A DNA stretch of 64,000 bases from an uncultured Luteimonas sp. (GCA_938008415.1 CALLKI010000039.1:1-64000); one strand, 5' to 3'; positions 1-9,044 are shown, counted from the stretch's first letter. The notes: generated from the letters alone by a model not told the origin. Numbers and translations: made by a program.

Positions 1-114
1 ATACGCGATAACCCTTCCAGCCACCCAGCTGGGACATACAATCCACTTCGGCCACGGCCGGCCCCGTTTTGTTGCCTCGAGAACAACAATTCTGCCGGGT
101 CGGACGTGCGCCTC

Positions 115-145
115 TCTCCCCTCAGTTGGGAGAAGAACTTTTTTT
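115..145 (+). terminator. Rho-independent terminator of an upstream gene
   Basis: A 6-bp stem (TCTCCC/GGGAGA) with a 7-nt loop is followed, after six bases, by seven T residues. It would end plus-strand transcription entering from before the window, so the ABC transporter behind it probably has its own short promoter region at about 146-188. Bases 1-114 hold nothing I recognise. Confidence 0.6.
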
Positions 146-188
146 GGCGTGAACCCCCCGGCGCCCCCGCAGCGGGCACAATGGCGGC

Positions 189-2075
189 ATGAACAGCCCT
201 GACCCGGGGCAGGCGCCCCCCAAGCCACGCAAGGCCGACAGCAAGCCCTCGCTGCGCGAGCGCTTCGACGCGATGCGCAACATCGGCCCCTTCCTGCGCC
301 AGGTCTGGGCCGCCAGCCCCGCGCTGACACTGTCCAGCCTCGGCCTGCGCGTCATCCGCTCGTTCCTGCCGGTCCTGATGCTGTGGACAGGCAAGCTGAT
401 CATCGACGAGGCGGTGCGGCTGGTGGACCTCGGCCTGCCGTCGGCGAGCCTCGGCGCGGCATGGCGGACCGGGGAACTGCACCACCTGTTCTGGCTGCTG
501 GCGCTGGAATTCGCGCTGGCGATCCTGTCCGACCTGCTCGGACGTCTGGTCAGCTATTCGGACTCCCTGCTCTCCGAGCTGTTCACCAACGCCACCAGCA
601 TCCGCCTGATGGAGCATGCGGCGACGCTGGACCTGGAGGACTTCGAGGACCCCGACCTGCAGGACCGGCTCGATCGCGCCCGCCGCCAGACCATGGGCAG
701 GATGAGCCTGATGGGCCAGCTGTTCGGGCAGATGCAGGACGTGATCACCGTGGCCAGCTTCGCCATCGGCCTGCTGGTCTACGCACCGTGGCTGATCGTC
801 CTGCTCGCGGTCGCACTGGTACCGGCCTTCATCGGTGAATCGCACTTCAACGCGCTGGGCTATTCGCTCAACTTCCAGTGGACGCCCGAACGCCGCCAAC
901 TGGAGTACGTGCGCCAGACCGGCGCCAGCGTGGAGACGGCCAAGGAGGTGAAGATCTTCAACCTTCACCGCTTCCTGGTCGAACGCTACCGCACGCTGGC
1001 GCACAAATTCTTCCTCGCGAACCGCGCGCTGGCGCGGCGGCGCGCGTTCTGGGGCACGGTGCTGGCGGCGCTGGGCACGCTGGGCTACTACGTCGCCTAT
1101 GCCTACATCGCCTGGCGCACGGTGCGTGGCGATTTCTCGATCGGCGACCTGACCTTCCTGGCCGGCAGCTTCCGGCGCCTGCGCCAGCTGCTCGAAGGCC
1201 TGCTGGTCGGTTTCTCGCAGGTGGCCGGACAGGCGTTGTACCTGGACGACCTGTTCTCGTTCTTCGAGATCGAGCCGGAGATCACCTCGCCCGCGAACCC
1301 GCGCCCGTTCCCGTCGCCGATCCGCCAGGGCTTCGTGTTCGAGGACGTGGGCTTCCGCTACCCCGGCGCGGAACGCTGGGCGGTGCGCCACCTGTCGTTC
1401 GAGCTGCGCGCAGGCGAGGTGCTGGCGCTGGTCGGCGAGAACGGCGCGGGCAAGACCACCCTGGTCAAGCTGCTGGCGCAGCTGTACGACCCCGACGAGG
1501 GCCGCATCCTGCTCGACGGCCATGACCTGCGCGAGTACGACCTGGACGAACTGCGCGCCAACATCGGCGTGATCTTCCAGGACTTCGTGCGCTACCACCT
1601 GACCGCAGCCGAGAACATCGGCGTCGGCCGGGTCGAGCACATGGACGACCTCCAGCGGATCCGGGACGCGGCGCACCGGGCGATGGCCGACGAGGTGATC
1701 GAGGCCCTGCCCGGCGGCTACGGCCAGGTCATCGGCCGCCGCTTCAAGGACGGCGTGGACCTGTCCGGCGGCCAGTGGCAGAAGATCGCCATCGCCCGCG
1801 CCTACATGCGCGACGCCCAGGTGATGATCCTCGACGAGCCGACCGCGGCGCTGGACGCACGCAGCGAGTACGAGGTGTTCAAGCGCTTCAAGGAGCTGTC
1901 CGAAGGCCGCACCGCGGTGCTGATCTCGCACCGGTTCTCCAGCGTGCGCATGGCCGACCGCATCCTGGTGCTGGCCGACGGCCGGGTCGAGGCCAGCGGC
2001 ACCCATGAGGAGCTGATGGCGCAGGGCGGCCGCTACGCCGAGCTGTTCGAGCTGCAGGCCGAGGGCTACCGCTGA
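189..2075 (+). CDS. ABC exporter, fused permease/ATP-binding protein
   Basis: A 628-residue half-transporter with the type IV exporter layout: a membrane domain of about six helices over residues 35-350, then a nucleotide-binding domain. Visible motifs are Walker A GENGAGKT at 416-423, signature LSGGQ at 525-529, Walker B VMILDEP at 545-551 and the H-loop His581. It should act as a homodimer in the inner membrane, exporting an unknown lipid, peptide or drug. The residue after the Walker A Gly is Glu (GENG), as in bacteriocin/lipid exporter relatives. It stands alone, with the opposite-strand DUF488 gene converging on it 10 bp downstream. The substrate cannot be told from sequence. Confidence 0.92.
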   Translation: MNSPDPGQAPPKPRKADSKPSLRERFDAMRNIGPFLRQVWAASPALTLSSLGLRVIRSFLPVLMLWTGKLIIDEAVRLVDLGLPSASLGAAWRTGELHHLFWLLALEFALAILSDLLGRLVSYSDSLLSELFTNATSIRLMEHAATLDLEDFEDPDLQDRLDRARRQTMGRMSLMGQLFGQMQDVITVASFAIGLLVYAPWLIVLLAVALVPAFIGESHFNALGYSLNFQWTPERRQLEYVRQTGASVETAKEVKIFNLHRFLVERYRTLAHKFFLANRALARRRAFWGTVLAALGTLGYYVAYAYIAWRTVRGDFSIGDLTFLAGSFRRLRQLLEGLLVGFSQVAGQALYLDDLFSFFEIEPEITSPANPRPFPSPIRQGFVFEDVGFRYPGAERWAVRHLSFELRAGEVLALVGENGAGKTTLVKLLAQLYDPDEGRILLDGHDLREYDLDELRANIGVIFQDFVRYHLTAAENIGVGRVEHMDDLQRIRDAAHRAMADEVIEALPGGYGQVIGRRFKDGVDLSGGQWQKIAIARAYMRDAQVMILDEPTAALDARSEYEVFKRFKELSEGRTAVLISHRFSSVRMADRILVLADGRVEASGTHEELMAQGGRYAELFELQAEGYR

Positions 2076-2085
2076 GCCGGGCGGC

Positions 2086-2640
2086 TCACGCGCCGGACCT
2101 GCCGAACAGCTCCGGCTGTGTCCCCGGGGCCGAGTAGTCCAGCCGGCCTTCCACGATCCGCGCCGCCGCGGTGTACGGATGCGGCTCGCAGCGGCCCGGC
2201 CCGTGCAGGTGCAGGACCTCCCATCCGCGGGCCTTGAAGTCGTCCGCGATCAGCCCACGATGGCACTGCCACCACATGGCCTCGGCGCACATCACCGCGG
2301 TCCGCCGCGCCGACGCCACCGCCGCGAGCGCGTCGCGGGCCCGGGCATAGTCCGCGCCGGCCATGTAGTCCGCGTAGCCCCGGAACCCGGCATTGCGCCA
2401 GGCGGTGTTCGGCGAATCCGGCCGCGGCCGGCGCCTTCCCCCCAGCGCCGGCAGGTGCAGATAGGCGATCCCGGCCCGGGGCAGCCAGCGCGCCATGGCC
2501 TGCCCCGAAAACTGCGGGTGGCGGCGGGAGCCGGCGAAACGCCGCACGTCCGCCAGCACCTCGATCCCGGCCTCTCCCAGCAGGGCGAGGAACTCCTCCT
2601 GCCCGCGGGTGGAATGGCCGATGGTCCAGAGCGTCGCCAT
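2086..2640 (-). CDS. DUF488 family protein
   Basis: 184 residues starting with the family hallmark TIGHSTR (residues 5-11), followed by an ADVRRF segment and a later cysteine/tryptophan-containing MCAEAMWWQCHR stretch typical of DUF488. The biochemical role of the family is not established; the conserved His, Arg and Cys residues hint at a small hydrolase or nucleic-acid-related function. Length is normal for the family. It is a single gene between the convergent ABC transporter and the divergent ferredoxin reductase gene. Confidence 0.85.
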   Translation of the reverse strand: MATLWTIGHSTRGQEEFLALLGEAGIEVLADVRRFAGSRRHPQFSGQAMARWLPRAGIAYLHLPALGGRRRPRPDSPNTAWRNAGFRGYADYMAGADYARARDALAAVASARRTAVMCAEAMWWQCHRGLIADDFKARGWEVLHLHGPGRCEPHPYTAAARIVEGRLDYSAPGTQPELFGRSGA

Positions 2641-2721
2641 GTCCGAAGCTTACCCGCCGCGGGCGACGGGCCGGGGAAGGCCTGCCCGGCACTCGGGTAC
2701 AATGGAAGGCTGCAGTTCCCT

Positions 2722-2731
2722 CCCCCCCCCC
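2722..2731 (+). repeat. Homopolymer tract of ten C
   Basis: Ten consecutive cytosines lie 13-22 bp before the start codon of the ferredoxin reductase gene, in the leader where promoter or ribosome-binding elements would sit. Tracts of this length are prone to slippage during replication and to sequencing error. Confidence 0.9.
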
Positions 2732-2743
2732 TCCCGCACCCCC

Positions 2744-3538
2744 ATGTCATCCGCCTTTGGCACCGAGACGGTGCTGGACGTCCGCCACTGGACGGACTCG
2801 TACTTCAGCTTCACGACCACCCGCGACGACGGCTTCCGCTTCGACAATGGCCAGTTCGTGATGATCGGCCTGGAGGTCGACGGCCGGCCGTTGATGCGCG
2901 CTTACTCGATCGCCAGCGCGAACTGGGAGGAGCAGCTCGAGTTCTTCAGCATCAAGGTGCCCAACGGCCCGCTGACCTCGCGCCTGCAGCATATCAAGCC
3001 CGGGGACACCGTCCTGATCGGACGCAAGCCGACCGGCACGCTGCTGATCCACGACCTGTTCCCGGGCCGCAACCTCTACCTGCTGGGCACCGGCACCGGG
3101 CTGGCGCCGTGGCTGTCGATCATCAAGGACCCGGAGACCTACGAACGCTTCGACAGGGTCATCCTCGCCCACGGCGTGCGCCAGGCGAAGGACCTCGCCT
3201 ACCGCGACTACATCGTCAACGAGCTGCCCCGGCACGAGTACCTGGGTGAGCAGATCTCGAAGAAGCTGCTCTACTACCCGGCGGTCACCCGCGAGGAATT
3301 CACCTGGCAGGGCCGGGACCACCGCGGCCGCCTGACCACCCTGCTCGACAGCGGGAAGATCGCGGCCGACCTCGGGCTGGAGCCGCTCGACCCCGGCCAC
3401 GACCGCGCGATGCTCTGCGGCAGCCCGCAGATGCTGGCCGATTTCCGCGCCCTGCTCGACGCCCGCGGGTTCAAGGCCGCACCGCGCATCGGCACGCCCG
3501 GGCAGTATGTCTTCGAACGCGCCTTCGTGGAGAAATAG
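2744..3538 (+). CDS. fpr: Ferredoxin--NADP reductase
   Basis: A 264-residue bacterial class FNR, transferring electrons between NADPH and ferredoxin or flavodoxin through FAD in the cytoplasm. The FAD-binding RAYS motif is at 52-55. The NADP-binding segment GTGTGLAP follows near residue 110, and a CGSP motif near 228 belongs to the nicotinamide site. The ATG at 2744 is chosen because it gives the standard length and N-terminus of Fpr (about 258 residues); an open frame continues upstream but overlaps the DUF488 gene. No clear Shine-Dalgarno sequence is seen, and the leader carries a C10 tract. Confidence 0.93.
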   Translation: MSSAFGTETVLDVRHWTDSYFSFTTTRDDGFRFDNGQFVMIGLEVDGRPLMRAYSIASANWEEQLEFFSIKVPNGPLTSRLQHIKPGDTVLIGRKPTGTLLIHDLFPGRNLYLLGTGTGLAPWLSIIKDPETYERFDRVILAHGVRQAKDLAYRDYIVNELPRHEYLGEQISKKLLYYPAVTREEFTWQGRDHRGRLTTLLDSGKIAADLGLEPLDPGHDRAMLCGSPQMLADFRALLDARGFKAAPRIGTPGQYVFERAFVEK

Positions 3539-3757
3539 CCGGCCTCCCGCGCCGGGAGCAGGCGCGGCCCCCCGGCATCGTCCACCGGCGGGCTGCCGGC
3601 ATCGAACCGGCGCTTGAGCACCTCGACCGGGGCCTTGGCCCACAGCGCGTTCCAGGCCGTGCCCGCGTGGCCGTCGGCGGGCGCGCCGTTGCCCGGGCCG
3701 CCGCCCTGGCTGTTGGCGCCCCGGAACCTGCCACCGACTGGCATGTCGGGACGGGCG
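3539..3757. other. Intergenic stretch between fpr and the frameshifted gene
   Basis: 219 bp between two convergent genes. A hairpin CTCCCG-CGC-CGGGAG at 3544-3558 lies just past the fpr stop and may help end transcription, but it has no T tract. A minus-strand open frame starts at 3744 and runs into fpr. It has a protein-like stretch (ALWAKAPVEVLKRRFDAG), but overlapping fpr by more than 250 bp on the other strand makes a real gene unlikely. Confidence 0.4.
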
Positions 3758-4173
3758 CTACTCGCGACCGTAGTGCAGCCACACCCGGGCCAGCGCCACG
3801 TTGTCGAAGACCCGGAAGAGGTAGCCATGGCGCCTGGCGACCAGTTCGCCGGCCTCGACACGGTCGTGCCAGATGCCCTTGTCGCCCACGTAGGCGATGG
3901 GGACGCCCTCGAAGCCTTCGTTGCGCAACAGCTCGGCCACGCTTTCGATCTCGGTCGCCTCGGGGACGGTACCTGCGGTACGGTCCACGATCAGGACGCC
4001 ATACGCCTGGCGGCGGCGCAGCTCGCCGGCAATGTCGCGGAAGAAGGCCAGGACGTCGGCGAATCCGTCGATCACCCCTCCGCCTCGACGCGCAGCACCC
4101 CCGCGTCCATGCAACACGAAAGGACATAGGGGCGTTCCAGCCCTTGCCGGTCCAGGTCCACCACCGCGCTCAT
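3758..4173 (-). pseudogene. SpoIIAA/STAS-like hypothetical protein, frameshifted
   Basis: Two adjacent frames together make a protein of about 138 residues. The first starts at 4173 and runs 33 codons (ending CMDAGVLRVEAEG) to a TGA at 4074-4072. The second continues as VIDGFADVLAFFRDI to the stop at 3758, ending in YLFRVFDNVALARVWLHYG, a pattern I associate with SpoIIAA-like proteins. Adding one G to the GGGG run (4078-4075 on the minus strand) fuses the frames exactly at EAEG-VIDG. Either one base was lost (mutation or sequencing error), or the second part starts at the GTG overlapping the TGA (4075) and is translated as a coupled 105-residue protein. A G8 run also precedes the first ATG. 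Confidence 0.65.
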
Positions 4174-4395
4174 GTCCCCCCCCTTCCGATCGGCTGGAAC
4201 CCGCCATGCAGCAGGCCCCACCGCATCCGGCCACACGACGGGTGATCGCGGTCAGTCCGGGACCACGGGTCGGCGCCATTCGCCCTCTCCTGTGCCTGAA
4301 TTCTAGCCACGGCAGCCCATGCCGCCGCAAGCGCCACAGTTCCACGTACGATGGGATACCCTTGTGGTTTTCTCGATCCAGACGAGGTCCGCACG

Positions 4396-6597
4396 ATGAA
4401 GCATCCACTCGCTGCTGCACTGGCCATCGCGCTCGGCGGCGCGCTGTCCACCGCCGCCCACGCCCAGGACGCGTCGCCCGGAACCGCCGGGGCCGTCACG
4501 GCCGCGCCGGCCCACGCGGAACCGTCCAGCGACAATCCGCTGTTCTCCGAGAGCACCCTGCCATTGCAGTACCCGCGCTTCGACCTGATCCGCGACGAGC
4601 ACTTCCCCGAGGCCTTCGACGCCGGCATGGCGCAGCACCTGCGCGAGATCGAGGCCATCGTCAACCAGCGTTCCGCGCCGACCTTCGAGAACACCATCGT
4701 GGCGCTGGAGAAGGCGGGCCGCCTGCTGTCCAACGCCCGTCGCATCTTCGGCAACCTCAACGGCACCGACACCAACGAGACCCGCAAGAAGATCAACGCC
4801 GAGTACGCACCGAAGTTCGCCGCGCACCGCGACGCGATCATGCTCAACGGGCGCCTGTTCCAGCGCGTGGAAGCCGTGTACAACCAGCGCCATGAACTCG
4901 GCCTCGACGCCGAGGACATCCGCCTGGTCGAGCGCTACTACGACGACTTCGTGCGCGCCGGCGCCAAGCTCTCCGACGCCGACAAGGCCCGGCTGAAGGA
5001 GATCAACGCGCGCCTGGCCGAACTGGGCACGCGCTTTTCCAACAACGTGCTCGACGAGGTCAACGACTCGGCAGTGCTGGTCGATGACGTCGCCGAACTG
5101 GACGGCCTGACCGAAGCCCAGATCGCAGCCGCGGCCGCCGCCGCGAAGGCACGCGGCCACGAGGGCAAGTACCTGATCACCCTGCTCAACACCACCGGCC
5201 AGCCGCCGTTGGCGCAACTGCACAACCGTGCCCTGCGCCAGCGCATCCACGAGGCCTCGGTCGCGCGCGGCAGCCGCGGCAACCAGTGGGACAACACCGG
5301 CATCGTCGCCGAGGTGCTCAGGCTGCGCAGCGAGCGCGCCCGGCTGCTGGGCTACGACACCCCCGCCGCGTTCGTGCTCGCCGACGAGACCGCCGGCACC
5401 GTGGATGCGGTCAACGCCATGCTCGGCCGCCTCGCACCGGCAGCGGTGGCCAACGCCCGCCGCGAGGGTGCCGAGCTGCAGGCGCTGATCGACCGCGAGC
5501 AGGCCGCGAAGGGCGAGCCCACGTTCCAGCTGGAGCCCTGGGACTGGGCCTACTACACCGAGAAGGTGCGCAAGGAGAAGTACGACTTCGACGACAGCCA
5601 GCTCCGGCCCTACTTCGAGATGAGGAACGTGCTGGAGAACGGCGTGTTCTTCGCCGCGACCCGGCTGTACGGGATCACCTTCAAGGAGCGGACCGACCTG
5701 CCGAAGTACCACCCGGACACGTGGACCTACGACGTGTTCGACCGTGACGGGTCGCAGCTGGCGATCTTCATCTTCGACCCGTACGCGCGCCCGTCCAAGC
5801 GCGGCGGCGCGTGGATGAACTCCTACGTCGGCCAGTCCGCGCTCGAGGGCACGAAGCCGGTGGTCGCCAACCACCTCAACATCCCCAAGCCGCCGGAGGG
5901 CGAGCCGACCCTGCTGACGTGGGACGAGGTCACCACCATGTTCCACGAGTTCGGCCACGCACTGCACGGCATGTTCTCCGACGTGAAGTACCCCTACTTC
6001 TTCATGAACGTGCCGCGTGACTTCGTCGAGTTCCCGTCACAGGTCAACGAAATGTGGGCCGACTGGCCGGAGATCCTCGCCAACTACGCCAGGCACTACC
6101 GGACCGGCGAGCCGCTTCCAAAGGAGCTGCTCGAACGGAAGATGGCCTCGGCCACCTTCAATGAGGGCTTCGCGACGACCGAGTACCTCGGCGCGGCGAT
6201 CATCGACCAGTACCTGCACCAGCTGCCGGCCGACCGTCTGCCCGACGCCGGCGGGATCATGGCCGCGGAGGCCGAGGCGCTGAAGGCCGCCGGGCTCGAC
6301 TACGCGCCGGTACCACCGCGCTACCGCATCCCCTACTTCAGCCACATCATGGGTGGCTACGCGGCGGCCTACTACGCCTACATCTGGTCGGAGGTGCTGG
6401 ACGCCAACACCGTCGAGTGGATCAAGGCCAACGGCGGCCTCGAGCGCGGGAACGGCGACCGCCTGCGCGAGACCCTGCTGTCGAAGGGGGGCGCGAAGGA
6501 CGCGAAGCAGCTGTTCGTGGACTTCACCGGCCACGAGCCGCGGATCGAGCCGCTGCTGAAGAAGCGGGGCCTGGACGCCGCGCCGGTCGCGCACTGA
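4396..6597 (+). CDS. M3 family zinc metallopeptidase (Dcp-like)
   Basis: 733 residues with an N-terminal signal peptide (about residues 1-24, ending THA-type AHAQ), so it should act in the periplasm. It cuts oligopeptides, probably as a peptidyl-dipeptidase or oligopeptidase. The zinc site HEFGH is at 517-521, and the third ligand Glu is expected in the NEMWADWPEI region shortly after. The closest family is peptidyl-dipeptidase Dcp / oligopeptidase A. The ATG at 4396 is preferred over one 45 bp upstream because it starts directly at the signal peptide (MKHPLAAAL). A strong terminator follows the gene. Confidence 0.93.
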   Translation: MKHPLAAALAIALGGALSTAAHAQDASPGTAGAVTAAPAHAEPSSDNPLFSESTLPLQYPRFDLIRDEHFPEAFDAGMAQHLREIEAIVNQRSAPTFENTIVALEKAGRLLSNARRIFGNLNGTDTNETRKKINAEYAPKFAAHRDAIMLNGRLFQRVEAVYNQRHELGLDAEDIRLVERYYDDFVRAGAKLSDADKARLKEINARLAELGTRFSNNVLDEVNDSAVLVDDVAELDGLTEAQIAAAAAAAKARGHEGKYLITLLNTTGQPPLAQLHNRALRQRIHEASVARGSRGNQWDNTGIVAEVLRLRSERARLLGYDTPAAFVLADETAGTVDAVNAMLGRLAPAAVANARREGAELQALIDREQAAKGEPTFQLEPWDWAYYTEKVRKEKYDFDDSQLRPYFEMRNVLENGVFFAATRLYGITFKERTDLPKYHPDTWTYDVFDRDGSQLAIFIFDPYARPSKRGGAWMNSYVGQSALEGTKPVVANHLNIPKPPEGEPTLLTWDEVTTMFHEFGHALHGMFSDVKYPYFFMNVPRDFVEFPSQVNEMWADWPEILANYARHYRTGEPLPKELLERKMASATFNEGFATTEYLGAAIIDQYLHQLPADRLPDAGGIMAAEAEALKAAGLDYAPVPPRYRIPYFSHIMGGYAAAYYAYIWSEVLDANTVEWIKANGGLERGNGDRLRETLLSKGGAKDAKQLFVDFTGHEPRIEPLLKKRGLDAAPVAH

Positions 6598-6625
6598 GCA
6601 CACCGGCCGCGAACCGCGCCACCAT

Positions 6626-6658
6626 GAACGCCGCCGGGGCACCGGCGGCGTTCCTTTT
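6626..6658 (+). terminator. Rho-independent terminator after the M3 peptidase gene
   Basis: A perfect 12-bp stem (GAACGCCGCCGG / CCGGCGGCGTTC) with a GGCA loop is followed by CTTTTCC. It lies 29 bp after the stop codon and separates the gene from the convergent cyclopropane synthase gene. Confidence 0.8.
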
Positions 6659-6697
6659 CCAGGGACAGCCGGTACCGTCCCCCCCGGGCTGCACCGC

Positions 6698-7816
6698 TCA
6701 GCGCGGGGCCACGTATCCCCCGGGCACGCCTTCCGGCGACAGCACGATCTGCCACAGCTGGATCCGCCGCGCGCGGAAGCTGGCCATCGAGCCGGCGAGG
6801 TAGTAGCGCCACATCCGCCGGAAGCGTTCGTCGTAGCGCGCGGGCAGCCGTTCCCACGAGGACTCGATGTTGTCGCGCCAGGCCTGCAGGGTCAGGTCGT
6901 AGTCGGTGCCGAAGTTGTGCCAGTCCTCGATCACGAACCTGCCTTCGACCGCCTCGGCGATCTGCCTGGCCGACGGCAGCATCGAGTTCGGGAAGATATG
7001 ACGCGCGATCCAGGGATCGGTGCGGTTGCGGCTGACGTTGCTGCCGATGGTGTGCAGCAGGAACAGCCCGTCGCGGGGCAGGAGGCGGCGGGCCGCGTCG
7101 AAATAGGCCCCGTAGTTGCGGACGCCGACGTGCTCGAACATCCCGACCGAGACGATGCGGTCGAACCTGCCTGTGGTGTCCCGGTAGTCCTCCAGCCGGA
7201 TCTCGACCGGCAGGCCGGCGCACAGCCGGCGCGCGTACTCGGCCTGCTCGCGCGACACCGTCACGCCGGTGCCGCGCACCCCGTAGCGCTCGGCGGCGAA
7301 CTTCAGCAGTTCGCCCCAGCCGCAGCCGATGTCGAGCAGGGTCATGCCGGGCCGCAGGCCGAGCTTGCGGCAGCACAGGTCGAGCTTCGCCTCCTGGGCG
7401 GCGTCCAGGTCCCGTGCCTCGCGCCAGTAGCCGCAGCTGTACACCAGCCGCCGGCCGAGCATGGCGGCATAAAGCTCGTTGCCGAGGTCGTAGTGGCGTT
7501 CCCCGACCTCGAAGCTGCGCCTGCCCTTCTGCGGGTTCGTCAGCCGCGCGAGGATGGCGTCGGCCACGTCGGCCAGGCCGTGCACCCGCTCGTCCAGGCG
7601 CGCCAGCAGCAGCCGGTACAGCAGGCCGTCGAGGTCGCCCGTGTCCCACCAGCCATCCATGTACGACTCGCCCAGCGCCAGCGAGCCGCCTGCCAGCAGC
7701 CGCGCCGGCAGGCGCGGGGCGTGCACGCGCATGTCCCACGGGCGGTCGCCGTCCAGGCGCACGTCCGTGCCCTCGAGCAGCCTTTCCAGGCGGCGGCGGA
7801 AGCGGTCGGAGCCCAT
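6698..7816 (-). CDS. cfa: Cyclopropane-fatty-acyl-phospholipid synthase
   Basis: 372 residues, close to the 382 of E. coli Cfa. It would transfer a methylene group from S-adenosylmethionine to the double bond of unsaturated phospholipid acyl chains at the inner membrane. The SAM-binding motif LLDIGCGWGE is near 160-169, and the cis-double-bond pocket segment YSCGYW precedes it. The C-terminus carries the family's WHNFGTDYD and MWRYYLAG blocks. The ATG at 7816 is chosen; an upstream in-frame extension to 8059 would overlap the neighbouring lipoprotein gene and adds no family sequence. Confidence 0.93.
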   Translation of the reverse strand: MGSDRFRRRLERLLEGTDVRLDGDRPWDMRVHAPRLPARLLAGGSLALGESYMDGWWDTGDLDGLLYRLLLARLDERVHGLADVADAILARLTNPQKGRRSFEVGERHYDLGNELYAAMLGRRLVYSCGYWREARDLDAAQEAKLDLCCRKLGLRPGMTLLDIGCGWGELLKFAAERYGVRGTGVTVSREQAEYARRLCAGLPVEIRLEDYRDTTGRFDRIVSVGMFEHVGVRNYGAYFDAARRLLPRDGLFLLHTIGSNVSRNRTDPWIARHIFPNSMLPSARQIAEAVEGRFVIEDWHNFGTDYDLTLQAWRDNIESSWERLPARYDERFRRMWRYYLAGSMASFRARRIQLWQIVLSPEGVPGGYVAPR

Positions 7817-7853
7817 GGGGCCCCATGATGGCACGGCCGCGGCCCGAAGGGGA

Positions 7854-8669
7854 TCAGCCGCCGGAGAACAGCGCCCGGTACTCCTCCGCGACGTGCGGCA
7901 GCAGCGCCCGGGCCGGGATCTCGACGGTCTGCACGCCGTCGGAATAGGGGCCGACCTGGTACGGGGGGAACACGAAGCGCAGCGCCCTGATCCGGCCGTC
8001 GGCGCCGACCACGGGCTCGAAGTTCGTGAAATTGTCGGGATCCGGTTCAGTCCCGGCATCGATCATGCGGGCCGCCGACCGCATGACCCGCTCGCGCTCG
8101 GCCTGATCGAGCCCGTCCGCGTCGATGCGCTGCGACAGGGCCGTGTGCAACTGCTCGCGGGCATGGATCGAAAGCTCGCGCCACGCGTCCTCGCCCCGGA
8201 ACAGGTCCCGCACCTGCAGCAACCGGTTCGGCCCCGGCAGCCACACGAAACGCGCGACCAGGGGTTGGGCATGCGCCCCGCCGGTGTAGCTGCTGCCGTC
8301 CGCGGCGATCGCGAAGACCTGCGGCGTGTCGGCGACGGTGGTGAATGCCAGCGACAGGTCGTAAGGCCCTGCATTGCTGTCCGCCGGGGCTCCCTCGACC
8401 GCGTCCATCAGCGCGGCACGCGCGGCATCCGCGTAACGATGCAGCTCCACCGCCAGCCCCGGGTACCTGTTGGCCTCGGGCGGATAGGAAATGCCGACGA
8501 TGTACCGCGCGTCCGTCTCCATCACGTCCCGGAGCACGGGCACCTCGCCCTGTTGCGGCGTTGCGGCTTCCTCCGCCGCCTGATCCTGCCGCGGGGAACC
8601 CGCCTCACGCTGGCAGGCTGCCAACGCCAGCACCGCTCCCGCGCACGCCACGAGCCATCCAGTCCTCAT
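7854..8669 (-). CDS. Lipoprotein with DUF3298/RsiV-like domain
   Basis: 271 residues with a short signal peptide and lipobox LAAC (Cys19), so it should be lipid-anchored facing the periplasm. The body fits the DUF4163/DUF3298 arrangement seen in RsiV-like proteins: TDARYIVGISYP, then SYTGGAHAQP and VFPPYQVGPYSDG near the end. RsiV members bind lysozyme or act as anti-sigma factors, but no cytoplasmic anti-sigma part is present here, so the role is unknown. The start at 8669 is fixed by a strong AAGGAG eight bases upstream rather than by the ATG 18 bp further upstream. Confidence 0.8.
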   Translation of the reverse strand: MRTGWLVACAGAVLALAACQREAGSPRQDQAAEEAATPQQGEVPVLRDVMETDARYIVGISYPPEANRYPGLAVELHRYADAARAALMDAVEGAPADSNAGPYDLSLAFTTVADTPQVFAIAADGSSYTGGAHAQPLVARFVWLPGPNRLLQVRDLFRGEDAWRELSIHAREQLHTALSQRIDADGLDQAERERVMRSAARMIDAGTEPDPDNFTNFEPVVGADGRIRALRFVFPPYQVGPYSDGVQTVEIPARALLPHVAEEYRALFSGG

Positions 8670-8706
8670 CGCGGAACTCCTTTCCAAACAAGACCGGCAC
8701 CTGGAA

Positions 8707-8724
8707 CAGCATACACAGCATACA
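8707..8724 (-). promoter_or_regulatory. Tandem 9-mer upstream of the lipoprotein gene
   Basis: CAGCATACA occurs twice head to tail. On the minus strand each copy reads TGTATGCTG and contains a -10-like TATGCT, 40-55 bp before the lipoprotein start. It may be the promoter or a direct-repeat operator. The evidence is the repeat alone. Confidence 0.3.
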
Positions 8725-8772
8725 GCGACACGGCGGGATCGGCGTGGAGATCCGGGACTGCGGGGCCTGCCG

Positions 8773-8810
8773 GAAAGAGAAAGGCCCCGGGCGTCGCCGC
8801 CCGGGGCCTT
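8773..8810 (-). terminator. Rho-independent terminator of the cold-shock gene
   Basis: A perfect 13-bp GC-rich stem (8781-8793 with 8798-8810) and a 4-nt loop, followed on the minus strand by TCTCTTTCC. It begins 25 bp after the csp stop codon. Confidence 0.85.
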
Positions 8811-8834
8811 CCGGTCCTGGATCAGGAAGCCGGC

Positions 8835-9044
8835 TTACAGCGCCTGGACCTCATCGGCCTGCAGGCCCTTCTGGCCCTGCACGACCTTGAACGAGACCTT
8901 CTGGCCTTCCTGCAACGACTTGAAGCCGGTGCCCACGATCGAACGGAAATGGACGAACACGTCCTGGCCGTTCTCCGGGGTGATGAAACCGAAGCCCTTG
9001 GCGTCGTTGAACCACTTGACGGTACCGATCTGACGATCCGACAT
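8835..9044 (-). CDS. Cold-shock protein (CspA family)
   Basis: 69 residues forming one cold-shock domain, with the RNA-binding motifs KGFGFI (RNP1, residues 16-21) and VFVHF (RNP2, 29-33). It would bind single-stranded RNA/DNA and melt RNA structure in the cytoplasm. A good AAGGAG ribosome-binding site precedes the ATG at 9044. The transcript seems to have a long leader, as is usual for cspA genes, and a strong terminator follows. Which paralogue it is cannot be told. Confidence 0.96.
   Translation of the reverse strand: MSDRQIGTVKWFNDAKGFGFITPENGQDVFVHFRSIVGTGFKSLQEGQKVSFKVVQGQKGLQADEVQAL

Noticed and set aside
2495..2743. N-terminal extension of ferredoxin reductase
   Set aside because: It overlaps the DUF488 gene, contains the C10 tract and adds no family sequence; the ATG at 2744 gives a standard Fpr.
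3274..3744. Minus-strand frame starting MPVGGRFRGANSQGG that runs into the fpr gene
   Set aside because: Its first 60 codons look somewhat protein-like, but it overlaps fpr by more than 250 bp on the other strand, has no family and no good start site. It could be a decayed remnant.
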